A stretch of 13,673 nucleotides of DNA from Anaerolineales bacterium (GTDB lineage Bacteria > Chloroflexota > Anaerolineae > 4572-78 > J111). Below are positions 7,450-13,673 of this stretch, piece by piece. The stretch is from NCBI GenBank assembly GCA_012032575.1, contig JAAUSP010000155.1, forward strand, positions 1-13,673. Direction: 5' to 3'. The first letter of the stretch is position 1. Each line of letters opens with the position of its first letter. Both the position numbers and the translations under genes were made by a program. The notes below the pieces were generated by a model. That model did not search any database, was not told where the DNA came from, and saw only the letters and a list, made by a program, of their open reading frames with translations.

Positions 7450-9245
7450 CCCACCCGGCTCAACGCTGTGTTGGCCGCCTGTAAGGTACAGCCGGCCTGA
7501 AAAGTGGCGGTCAGGTCCGAGGGGAAATGGGCCAGGACACCATTCAATCGTTCCAGGCTGACCACCAGATCGAGCCGGGTTAAGGGCCGGCCTACTTGCC
7601 GCTGCGCCCCCCCACCCCACGGACTCACCGTCAGGCCCAGCTCGCTGGCCTGAGCCATGATCGCCGCAACTTCTTCAACCGTACCCGGCTGGACCACCCA
7701 GGTGGGGGCCAGGCCGGTCACCAGATAGGGCAGAGAGTCATAACCGCTCAAAACATGCTTGCCGCCGACAATCTTTTCCAAGCAAGTGGCAATCCTGTCA
7801 GGGCTGTCCAACTTTACTAACCCTGACCCCTGACCCCTGACCCCCGGCTCCGGCGTTGGCCGAAACGCCCGCGGGAAAATTTTACCCGGATTGAGCCGGC
7901 CTGTCGGGTTGAAACAGGCTTTCAGGTCGGCCATGGCGTCCAGGTCATGCTGGCTGTACAGGTGAGCCAGAAACTCCTGCTTTTCCGTACCGATGCCGTG
8001 TTCTCCGGAAACGCTGCCGCCCATAGCGATGCAGGCTTCGAGAATGTCCACCCCGGCCTGGTGGGCGCGTATCATAGCCGCCGAGTCGCGCCGGTCAAAC
8101 AGGATGGTCGGATGGATATTGCCATCGCCGGCATGAAAAAAGTTGCCGATGGGCAGGTTGTATTTGGCGGCGGTCTGTTCGACCAGGTTCATGATGTCCG
8201 GCAGTTTGTGGCGCGGGACCACGCCGTCTTCCAGGTAATAGTTGGGCGCGAGGCGGCCCATTGCGCCCAGCGCGCTTTTGCGGCCGGTCCACAGAGCGGC
8301 CCGTTCGGCGGCGGTGGCGGCGCGGCGAACCTCACTGGCGTGATGCTCGCGGCATATAACGGCGATTTTATCCATCGTTTCTTCCAGGCCATCCGCCAGC
8401 CCTTCGACTTCGATGAGCAGCACTCCGGCGGCGTCTTCGGGATAACCGGCATGAACGGCGGCTTCGACCGCCCGGCAGACCATGCCATCCATCATTTCCA
8501 GCGCGGTTGGCACAATACCGTGCGCCAGAATATCGCTGACGGCAGCGGAGGCATCGGCCACATTGGTTTTGAAAACAACCAGGAGGGTGCTGGCCGTTTC
8601 GGGCAGGGGCATGAGTTGGGCGGTGATTTCGGTGACAATCCCCAGCGTCCCTTCGGAGCCGACCAGCACGCCGGTCAGGTCGTAGCCGAAGCTGTCGGCC
8701 AGCGGCCCGCCGGTTTCGATGATCTGGCCGTCGGGCAGCACCACTTTGAGGCCCAGCACATGATTGGCCGTGACCCCATAGGCCAGGCAGTGCGGTCCTC
8801 CGGCGTTAGAAGCTACATTTCCGCCGATGGTGCTGGAGCGGGCGCTGCCGGGGTCGGGGGCGTAAGTGTAACCGGCGGCGGCGACCTGGTTGACCAAATC
8901 CAGGTTAATCACGCCCGCCTCGACCACCACCCGCCGGTTGCGATAATCTATCGAGCGAGTCTGCGTCATGCGGGTGAGGACAATCAGGATACCGCCCTGG
9001 AGGGGGATAGCTCCCCCGGATAGGCCGGTCCCGGCACCGCGGGCCACCAGCGGCATATTGTGGCGCGTCGCCACCTGAATAATCCGGCTGATCTGTTCGG
9101 TTGAAACCGGCAGCACTACCACGTCAGGTGTATGAGTTCCAAATGAGGCATCGTACTCATAAACCAGAAGGTCTTCTGGCCGGTACAACACCGCCCCGGC
9201 CCCCACAATTTCAGTCAATTCACGAATAAATTGTTTTTGATCCAT
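7443..9245 (-). CDS. glcD: GlcD (FAD subunit) fused to N-terminal part of GlcE; frame broken at 3' end
   Basis: 600 codons. Residues 1-460 are a full GlcD: FAD-binding loop ARGAGTGLSGGAIP (68-81), second FAD stretch DPGSARSSTIGGNVASNAGG (131-150), GSEGTLGIVTEI (197-208), and the C-terminal cap with FHAGDGNIHP (370-379), SGEHGIG (413-419) and LNPGKIF (451-457). It oxidises glycolate or a similar 2-hydroxyacid using FAD. After a 20-residue linker (461-480), residues 481-600 are the start of GlcE, including WVVQPGTVEEVAAIM and PWGGGAQRQVG. The frame then hits a stop at 7443 within the GlcE FAD domain because of a probable one-base loss at 7450-7452. Start: the ATG at 9245 has GAGG 6 nt upstream; the frame opens at 9296 without such support. 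The linker DNA is a tandem heptamer of the kind otherwise seen here between genes, so the fusion may be secondary. Translated antisense frames here are shadows. Confidence 0.88.
   Translation of the reverse strand: MDQKQFIRELTEIVGAGAVLYRPEDLLVYEYDASFGTHTPDVVVLPVSTEQISRIIQVATRHNMPLVARGAGTGLSGGAIPLQGGILIVLTRMTQTRSIDYRNRRVVVEAGVINLDLVNQVAAAGYTYAPDPGSARSSTIGGNVASNAGGPHCLAYGVTANHVLGLKVVLPDGQIIETGGPLADSFGYDLTGVLVGSEGTLGIVTEITAQLMPLPETASTLLVVFKTNVADASAAVSDILAHGIVPTALEMMDGMVCRAVEAAVHAGYPEDAAGVLLIEVEGLADGLEETMDKIAVICREHHASEVRRAATAAERAALWTGRKSALGAMGRLAPNYYLEDGVVPRHKLPDIMNLVEQTAAKYNLPIGNFFHAGDGNIHPTILFDRRDSAAMIRAHQAGVDILEACIAMGGSVSGEHGIGTEKQEFLAHLYSQHDLDAMADLKACFNPTGRLNPGKIFPRAFRPTPEPGVRGQGSGLVKLDSPDRIATCLEKIVGGKHVLSGYDSLPYLVTGLAPTWVVQPGTVEEVAAIMAQASELGLTVSPWGGGAQRQVGRPLTRLDLVVSLERLNGVLAHFPSDLTATFQAGCTLQAANTALSRVGR
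7821..7844. repeat. Heptamer tandem repeat, CCCTGAC x 3.4, inside the GlcD-GlcE linker
   Basis: CCCTGAC occurs at 7821-7827, 7828-7834 and 7835-7841, followed by CCC. Read on the coding (minus) strand it is GTCAGGG repeated and is translated as VRGQGSG (GlcD-GlcE residues 469-475), between the C-terminal NPGKIF motif of GlcD and the first GlcE residues. Since 7 is not a multiple of 3, gaining or losing one unit would change the frame. Confidence 0.75.
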
Positions 9246-9306
9246 GAACAGCCTCACATGACACTCAACTATATAGCTTGCTGCCGGGATAAACAAATTA
9301 AGGGTT

Positions 9307-9338
9307 AAAGCATCCCCAACTTAAGCTGGGGATGCTTT
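9307..9338 (-). terminator. Strong hairpin, probable terminator after the Nramp-like gene
   Basis: AAAGCATCCCCA (9307-9318) pairs perfectly with TGGGGATGCTTT (9327-9338) around an 8-nt loop. On the minus strand the stem ends in TTTAACCCTTAA, a short and interrupted U-rich tail. It lies 18 bp after the Nramp-like stop and 61 bp before the glcD start, so it could end the transporter transcript or allow partial read-through into glcDEF. Confidence 0.65.
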
Positions 9339-9356
9339 GAAAATGGCCGGTGACAA

Positions 9357-10898
9357 TTAAAACTTGACTAAGGGTTCGCCAGTTATCTGGACGAAGAGGA
9401 AGTTGAGGAAGAAGAAACCGAAGAAGAGGATGTTCAGAACCAGGACCAGCGTGCTCCACCAGGGCGAGCGGGCTGGTTTGGGCAACTGGCGGTTCAGATA
9501 GATCATCGCCAGGGGGAAGATGATAGCCGCAAAGTTGGCCATATTGGCCGAGATAACCAGCAGTTGGGTGGGCAGGGCGATGTGGATGATGATCCCGATC
9601 AGGATCACAAAGGCGATTGCCACCGGATAGTAGAATTTGCGCATATCACCTTTAGTCCATTCATGCAGGCTGGGGAAAAGGCTGTAAGCGGCGTCGGCGG
9701 TGTTGCGGATGAGCATTTCCAGGATGGTGGCCTGGGTTTTGAACAGGGTAAAGGCGCCTACTGCCAGGGTCAGGGTGGCCATCCAGCCGCCAAAATTGCG
9801 GCCCAGTTCGGTGGCGGCGTAGATGGGCATATTTTCGCGGGCCGGTTCAGCCGCGCCGGGTATTTGGGCCAGGTAAGCTACCAGAATACTGGGAATGAAC
9901 ATGCCCAGCAGCGCGCCGATGAAAAAGACACCCCACTGATCCATCATCAGATAGCGCCACCAGCGGTTCCACAAAGCCGTATTTTTGGGCGACTCGCGGA
10001 AGGTGACGCCGGAGCTTTTGACTTCTTTCTTTTCGCCGCCGATCAGGCCGGAAATGAAGCCCATACGATGGCCCATACCGTAGCCTTTATCACGGTAATA
10101 GTTGATTAGCATAAAGTTGAAGCCCGCGCCAAAGCCGGTGTAGCCAATAATCGCCCCCAACAGCGAGGCGTCCATCCCGCTGGGCACAGCCGCCGGAATT
10201 ACCGCCGAGGCCATGGCATTGCTCCAATAGTCGAAGGGCACAATAGCAATAGTTACGACAATGATGAAGAACAAGATAAACCAGACGGCAAAGGTATTAA
10301 AGGTTTCAAGGGTTTGCGAGATTTTTTCGCCGTACATGTAGAGGCCAAAAGAGAGCAGCATCAGGCCGATGCCGATAAAGCGCACCGTTTGCAGTTCCTC
10401 CGGAGCATTGGGCCGGCCGGCAAACAGGGCAAAGATGCTCTGGCCGGCGGTAGAAGCCCAACCGCCCCAAATCCAGCCCAGGTAGATAATCAATAAAGTT
10501 AAGGGCACGATGATAAATTTGCCCGGAGGCAGACGCATAAAAGCCACGGTGGGCACTTCACCCGTAGCCATGGTAAAGCGACCTACTTCCATATTATAAA
10601 ACGTCTGCAAAATGGCTGAGATGGTAATGAGCCAACCAATGCCCAAAAAGCCATACTTGGCAAAGGTCAATGGCCCTAACAGCCACTCACCGCTGCCAAT
10701 GGACACACCCAGGGCAATCATGCTGGGGCCGAGGACATATTTGATAATGGTCAAAAAATCAAAGCGGCTGACTTTAAAGACTTCTTCCGGGGTGGGCAAA
10801 TCTGCCAGCGGCAGAGCCGGCCGGCTAACGCCGATTTGGAGCGAATCCTCGGCTTCGAGCGCGTCGGATTCAGCACCGGGTGTTAAACTTATCGCCAT
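9357..10898 (-). CDS. Nramp-related (APC superfamily) membrane transporter, non-canonical
   Basis: 513-aa polytopic membrane protein with about 11-12 hydrophobic segments after a 45-residue cytosolic N-terminus. Its layout fits the Nramp branch of LeuT-fold carriers. Segment 1 contains GPSMIALGVSIGSGEWLLGP (57-76), where canonical Nramp proteins have GP...DPGN; here the site reads GSGE (68-71). Segment 6 contains GYTGFGAGF then NYYRDKGYGMG (about 252-276) in place of the MPHN-type metal site. The usual Asp, Asn and Met metal ligands are therefore absent, and Mn2+/Fe2+ transport cannot be assumed. The ATG at 10898 has AAAGGAGG 9 nt upstream, and a promoter-like pair lies at 10948-10976. A second, partial paralogue is at the right edge. 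glcD follows 111 bp downstream on the same strand, so a link to organic-acid uptake is possible but only inferred. Confidence 0.85.
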   Translation of the reverse strand: MAISLTPGAESDALEAEDSLQIGVSRPALPLADLPTPEEVFKVSRFDFLTIIKYVLGPSMIALGVSIGSGEWLLGPLTFAKYGFLGIGWLITISAILQTFYNMEVGRFTMATGEVPTVAFMRLPPGKFIIVPLTLLIIYLGWIWGGWASTAGQSIFALFAGRPNAPEELQTVRFIGIGLMLLSFGLYMYGEKISQTLETFNTFAVWFILFFIIVVTIAIVPFDYWSNAMASAVIPAAVPSGMDASLLGAIIGYTGFGAGFNFMLINYYRDKGYGMGHRMGFISGLIGGEKKEVKSSGVTFRESPKNTALWNRWWRYLMMDQWGVFFIGALLGMFIPSILVAYLAQIPGAAEPARENMPIYAATELGRNFGGWMATLTLAVGAFTLFKTQATILEMLIRNTADAAYSLFPSLHEWTKGDMRKFYYPVAIAFVILIGIIIHIALPTQLLVISANMANFAAIIFPLAMIYLNRQLPKPARSPWWSTLVLVLNILFFGFFFLNFLFVQITGEPLVKF

Positions 10899-10915
10899 CG
10901 TTTAGTCCCTCCTTT

Positions 10916-10945
10916 GGGCTAATAAATGTGAATAAACCTTAGCCC
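10916..10945. promoter_or_regulatory. Inverted repeat at the presumed transcription start of the Nramp-like gene
   Basis: GGGCTAA (10916-10922) and TTAGCCC (10939-10945) are perfect 7-bp arms 16 bp apart. The element begins just upstream of the AAAGGAGG ribosome site and ends where transcription from the promoter at 10948-10976 would begin. It could be an operator or a leader hairpin controlling access to the ribosome site. Confidence 0.35.
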
Positions 10946-10947
10946 AT

Positions 10948-10976
10948 ATAGTAAGGGTAACGGACCGCTTCTTCAA
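10948..10976 (-). promoter_or_regulatory. Candidate sigma-70-type promoter for the Nramp-like gene
   Basis: On the minus strand TTGAAG (10971-10976) and TACTAT (10948-10953) are separated by exactly 17 bp; each matches the consensus at 4 of 6 positions. It lies 18 bp after the intrinsic terminator of the previous gene and about 50 bp before the start codon, where a promoter is expected. Confidence 0.4.
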
Positions 10977-10993
10977 TCGCTCTCAGGGATGAA

Positions 10994-11021
10994 AAAAGAG
11001 CTATCCGGCGATAGCTCTTTT
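10994..11021 (-). terminator. Intrinsic terminator after the alpha/beta-hydrolase gene
   Basis: AAAAGAGCTATC (10994-11005) pairs perfectly with GATAGCTCTTTT (11010-11021) around a CGGC loop. On the minus strand the stem runs into TTTTTTC, a proper U-tract, 21 bp after the hydrolase stop at 11043. It separates the hydrolase transcript from the Nramp-like gene. Confidence 0.85.
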
Positions 11022-11042
11022 GATGACAAATGGCAGTGTGAT

Positions 11043-11846
11043 CTAATTGATGTTTGCGGGCAGGCCGGTCAGGAAGTGATGCATAGTTTGGTTAAAGGCC
11101 GCTGGGTTATCCCAGTTAAGTACGTGCCCGGCCCGGGGCACATATTTGAGGCTGGCCGGTTTGATCCGCCACAGCATTTCATAGGTGTGCAGGTGAATCC
11201 AGGGGACGTGAAAATACTGGCCGAGCACCAACAAGGTGGGGCAGGCAATCTGGTGCAAGCGCCAGCGGCTGTTAAAGGTGAGCGAAGCTTGCAAGATGTT
11301 CTGAAAATTGGCCGCGTTCTGGAGATGTTGTTTGCCCTGGGCTTCGATGTAGTCGCCCACATTACCGCTTAACAGCCCAAAATAGCTGGCAAATAGTTTA
11401 ACCTGATCCTCCGGACTCACAAGCTGATTAAAAAAAGTGTTGGTAAGGGTCGTCAGCCCGGCTTCCCAGGGCGTGGAGGAAACGCCGTAGGAACTTTCGA
11501 CCAGGATCAGCGCCTTAACCCGGTCAGGGTAACTCAGGGCCAATTCCTGAGCGACCATTCCGCCAAAGGAGTGGCCGCAAAAAACCACCCGTTCCAAACC
11601 CAGCGTGTCGAGCAGGCTGATAATATCGCTGGCAAATAGCGCCACCGAGTAAGCCTCCGTCGAGGCAGGCGACTCGCCGTGCCCGCGCAGGTCACAGGTG
11701 ATAACCCGGTGACTGCGGGCAAAGTGGTCAATTTGGGGATACCAGGTGGTCCTGGAAACAAAAATACCGTGGATCAGAACCAGGGGGTCTCCCTGGCCAA
11801 AGTCATCGTAGGCGATGGTGGTGCTGTTGACAGGTAAAGCTGGCAT
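11043..11846 (-). CDS. Alpha/beta-hydrolase fold protein
   Basis: 267 aa, the normal size for a single-domain alpha/beta-hydrolase. The oxyanion-hole motif LVLIHGIF (22-29), the DLRGHGES strand (52-59), the nucleophile elbow GHSFGG with Ser93, and the catalytic His in RAGHVLNWD (His241) are all present. The usual Asp after strand 7 is not: that position reads VLGQYFHVPW (207-216), with no acid. Glu117 at the end of strand 6 (LILVESSYG) is a possible substitute, as acids at that strand are known in some lipases. Substrate is unknown; such proteins are esterases, lactonases, epoxide hydrolases or haloperoxidases. No signal peptide is seen, so it is probably cytosolic. The ATG at 11846 has a strong GAGGAGG site 6 nt upstream. 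It follows the response regulator by 108 bp and ends at an intrinsic terminator. Confidence 0.88.
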   Translation of the reverse strand: MPALPVNSTTIAYDDFGQGDPLVLIHGIFVSRTTWYPQIDHFARSHRVITCDLRGHGESPASTEAYSVALFASDIISLLDTLGLERVVFCGHSFGGMVAQELALSYPDRVKALILVESSYGVSSTPWEAGLTTLTNTFFNQLVSPEDQVKLFASYFGLLSGNVGDYIEAQGKQHLQNAANFQNILQASLTFNSRWRLHQIACPTLLVLGQYFHVPWIHLHTYEMLWRIKPASLKYVPRAGHVLNWDNPAAFNQTMHHFLTGLPANIN

Positions 11847-11865
11847 GTAAAGCCTCCTCGAAAAT

Positions 11866-11895
11866 AGTAATCAGTAATCAGTAGTCAGTAGCCAG
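11866..11895. repeat. Heptamer tandem repeat, AGTAATC x 4
   Basis: Units at 11866-11872 (AGTAATC), 11873-11879 (AGTAATC), 11880-11886 (AGTAGTC) and 11887-11893 (AGTAGCC), then AG. It lies between the hydrolase start and the response regulator stop. Single-base changes between units suggest repeat expansion followed by drift. Confidence 0.75.
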
Positions 11896-11919
11896 AAAGG
11901 CATTTTCATCTTTGGTGGC

Positions 11920-11939
11920 GTGTTCCGGTTCGTGAACAC
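11920..11939. terminator. Weak hairpin downstream of the response regulator
   Basis: GTGTTC (11920-11925) and GAACAC (11934-11939) form a 6-bp stem with an 8-nt loop, 15 bp after the response regulator stop. No U-tract follows on the minus strand, so termination here is uncertain and read-through into the hydrolase is plausible. Confidence 0.25.
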
Positions 11940-11954
11940 TCTTCTGTTAATGGT

Positions 11955-12608
11955 TCAAATCAATCCTTTGCGCCGGGCATAGAGGGCGGCCTGGTGGCGG
12001 CTTTCGGCGTTGAGTTTTTCAAGAATATTCTTGACGTGACTTTTGACCGTGTGCAAGCTAAGGTAAAGGGTATCGGCAATCTCCTGGTTGCTGGCCCCGC
12101 GAGCGATCAGGGTAAGAATCTCCTGCTCCCGCAAGGTCAGTGGTTCCGTCTCTCCCTCGACAGTGGCCGGGCTGGCGTGACGCAGTTCTTCCATCAGATG
12201 TTTGGCCATCACCGGGGAGATCGAAGCCCCGCCGGCCATGACGCTGCGCAAGCCGTCGAGCAACTGTTGGGAACGCAGTGTTTTGAGCAAGTAGCCCTGT
12301 GCACCGCTGCGGATAGCTTCAAAAAGGGTTTCCCCCTCGTCCCGCTGAGTCAGAATGATAATCCGTGTTTCCGGCAGTTCTGCCTTGATCAAACGGGTTG
12401 CTTCCAGGCCATCGCTGCCGGGCATGGTGATGTCGAGCAGAATCAGGTCGGGCTGTAGCTCACGCGCTTTGACCAGCGCTTCTAAACCATCGCTGGCCTC
12501 GCCGACCACTTCCATATCCGCCTGTTCCGAGATAAGCCGGGCGACTCCCTCGCGAAAGAGGGGGTGATCGTCGGCAATCAGAACCCGCATGCGTTTCGCT
12601 TCGCTCAT
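11955..12608 (-). CDS. NarL/FixJ-family response regulator (REC + LuxR-type HTH)
   Basis: 217 aa with the standard two-domain layout. The receiver domain (about 7-125) has the acidic pair D13-D14, the phosphoryl-acceptor D59 in LILLDITMPG, T87 in ILTQRD and K109 in YLLKT, so it should be phosphorylated normally. The C-terminal LuxR/GerE helix-turn-helix (about 153-210) starts with LTLREQEIL and has the recognition helix in SLHTVKSHVKNIL. It binds DNA as a dimer and regulates transcription. The ATG at 12608 has AGGGG about 7 nt upstream; an in-frame ATG at 12590 is possible but has poorer context. It begins 12 bp after the stop of the Nramp-like gene, so the two are very likely cotranscribed. 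No sensor histidine kinase is in the window. Targets are unknown. Confidence 0.93.
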   Translation of the reverse strand: MSEAKRMRVLIADDHPLFREGVARLISEQADMEVVGEASDGLEALVKARELQPDLILLDITMPGSDGLEATRLIKAELPETRIIILTQRDEGETLFEAIRSGAQGYLLKTLRSQQLLDGLRSVMAGGASISPVMAKHLMEELRHASPATVEGETEPLTLREQEILTLIARGASNQEIADTLYLSLHTVKSHVKNILEKLNAESRHQAALYARRKGLI

Positions 12609-12620
12609 GCCGTACCCCTG

Positions 12621-13673
12621 CTAAAATAGAAACCTATGGATTGAATTGGGGATAAAACTATCCATTAGCCACAGAAAAACAAAAGAACTATAGAAAAGGG
12701 CCAGCAGTACCAGGGCCATTCTCCGCCAAAGCGGTGGTCTAAGTTCGAGGGGCAGTAAAGTAGTGTTGAGGTATAAGATATGCAGGGCGATGATGGCCAG
12801 GATGAAACCAGCTACATTGGCCCCCAGTTCCAATAAAATGATCGGCTCCGTTAAACGCAGCGCTACCAATCCCCAGGTGACCACAAACCCCAGCACAGTA
12901 TAGTAGACCAAACGAACATCGCCGAATCGCCAGCGCCGGATACTCTGGCTACCGCTCCACAGCAAATCGGTGATGGCCCGTACGGTCCCTTCCAAAATAA
13001 CCAACTGCGTTTTGAACAGGATCCAGGCCCCCAGAAAAGCCACAATAAAGGTCAGGGCCACGCCGCCGCGCCGGGCCATAGCATTGGCCAGCTCAGCCGC
13101 GATGGCCAGGCCGCGAATATCGGTTCCGGGTTCAATAAAGTGGGTATAGAGCAGCGCCGGTAAACCCATGCCCAACAGTGTCCCCATAAAAAACACGCCG
13201 TATTGGTCCAGGCGGACAATCCGCCACCACGCCTGCCAGCGGCGCAAGTTTTCCGGGGTCATCGCAAAAACGCTGCCAGAATGAGCCAGGGTGGCTTTGG
13301 GTCCGCCGATGGCCGCCGGAATGTAGCCGACTACCTGCCCCATGCCATACCCTTTATCACGCGCCCAGTTAGAGACCATCAAGTTGACCACGCCCCCCGC
13401 CCCGGAGTAGGCCGCAAAAGCGCCGATCAGGAACCAATCTGCGCCGGAGGGCAGAAGGTTAAAAGTGCCTGCCGCCAGATCAAAGCCCACAAAGCCCAGA
13501 ACCATTTCCAGCCAATGGTCAGGAGCGACAAACAGCAAACAGAGCAGGGCCAATCCCCCCAGAATAAAAACAATTAAGATCCAGTTGAACACTTCCAGCG
13601 TCCGTTCGATATGGCGGCTCAGTAGCAGCACGGCCACACAAACCAAAAAGCTGGCAGTTCCGATGAGATACAC
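12621..13673 (-). CDS. Nramp-related transporter, C-terminal part (cut by window edge)
   Basis: 350 codons are visible and the gene runs off the right edge, so the N-terminus, including segment 1, is missing; the GTG at the edge is not a meaningful start. The visible part aligns by eye from about residue 173 to the end of the complete paralogue at 9357-10898. Shared landmarks are the segment-6 region ending in NWARDKGYGMG (about 102-112, against NYYRDKGYGMG), IGGPK/IGGEK, the DQYGVFFMGTLLGMGLP stretch (about 150-166, against DQWGVFFIGALLGMFIP), and ILFKTQLVILE (against TLFKTQATILE). It too lacks an MPHN-type metal motif in segment 6. About nine hydrophobic segments are visible. It lies 12 bp upstream of a response regulator. 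The two copies are clearly divergent and came from an old duplication or separate acquisition. Confidence 0.83.
   Translation of the reverse strand: MYLIGTASFLVCVAVLLLSRHIERTLEVFNWILIVFILGGLALLCLLFVAPDHWLEMVLGFVGFDLAAGTFNLLPSGADWFLIGAFAAYSGAGGVVNLMVSNWARDKGYGMGQVVGYIPAAIGGPKATLAHSGSVFAMTPENLRRWQAWWRIVRLDQYGVFFMGTLLGMGLPALLYTHFIEPGTDIRGLAIAAELANAMARRGGVALTFIVAFLGAWILFKTQLVILEGTVRAITDLLWSGSQSIRRWRFGDVRLVYYTVLGFVVTWGLVALRLTEPIILLELGANVAGFILAIIALHILYLNTTLLPLELRPPLWRRMALVLLALFYSSFVFLWLMDSFIPNSIHRFLF

Noticed and set aside
7450..7620. ATG at 7620 as an independent start of a glcE gene
   Set aside because: The sequence from 7620 to about 7450 in that frame does not match GlcE; the GlcE sequence there is in the GlcD-GlcE frame, so this is a frameshift artefact.
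7947..9023. A 358-codon open frame on the plus strand
   Set aside because: It lies entirely antisense to glcD, whose conserved FAD and cap motifs are intact; the frame has no recognisable domain and is a by-product of GC-rich codon use.

Overview
The window is bacterial and gene-dense on a GC-rich background, with one AT-richer gap at about 3032-3533. The gene mix points to an uncultured member of Chloroflexota: a multihaem cytochrome beside a Rieske protein, a Thr/Pro-rich SH3b/PA14 lipoprotein, a GlcD-GlcE fusion with GlcF, and two Nramp-related carriers. Short 7-bp tandem repeats and strong palindromes sit in the gaps. This placement is inferred from gene style; there is no rRNA or other marker gene here.

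Plus strand (1-2116): a membrane-anchored cytochrome c with nine haem motifs is followed 28 bp later by a Tat-type Rieske [2Fe-2S] protein. Together they look like part of an alternative quinol-oxidising (bc1-like) complex; no cytochrome b is present, so it would have to lie off the left edge. A 16-bp-arm palindrome precedes the cytochrome, and a nested inverted repeat closes the pair.

Everything from 2141 to the right edge is on the minus strand. In transcription order from the right these are: a partial Nramp-like carrier (12621-13673); a NarL/FixJ response regulator 12 bp after it; an alpha/beta-hydrolase ending at a clear intrinsic terminator (10994-11021); a complete Nramp-like paralogue (9357-10898) with its own promoter-like sequence and strong Shine-Dalgarno site; a terminator-like hairpin; glcD fused to glcE (9245-6497), broken by two single-base frameshifts; glcF (6424-5084); a lipoprotein with SH3b and two PA14 domains (5006-3534); an AT-rich gap holding an operator-like dyad and a possible small MITE; and an alpha-helical protein (3031-2141) that may be a degenerate class 1 isoprenoid-synthase-fold protein.

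GlcD, GlcE and GlcF form the 2-hydroxyacid (glycolate or D-lactate) dehydrogenase that feeds electrons to the quinone pool, and the Rieske/multihaem pair would act on the oxidising side of that pool, so respiration is a common theme. Both Nramp-like carriers lack the usual metal-binding residues, so their substrate is open; the complete one lies directly upstream of the glc genes. The most notable signals are the period-7 repeats at four loci, one of them in frame in the GlcD-GlcE linker, the two homopolymer-associated frameshifts in glcE, and the paired non-canonical Nramp proteins.
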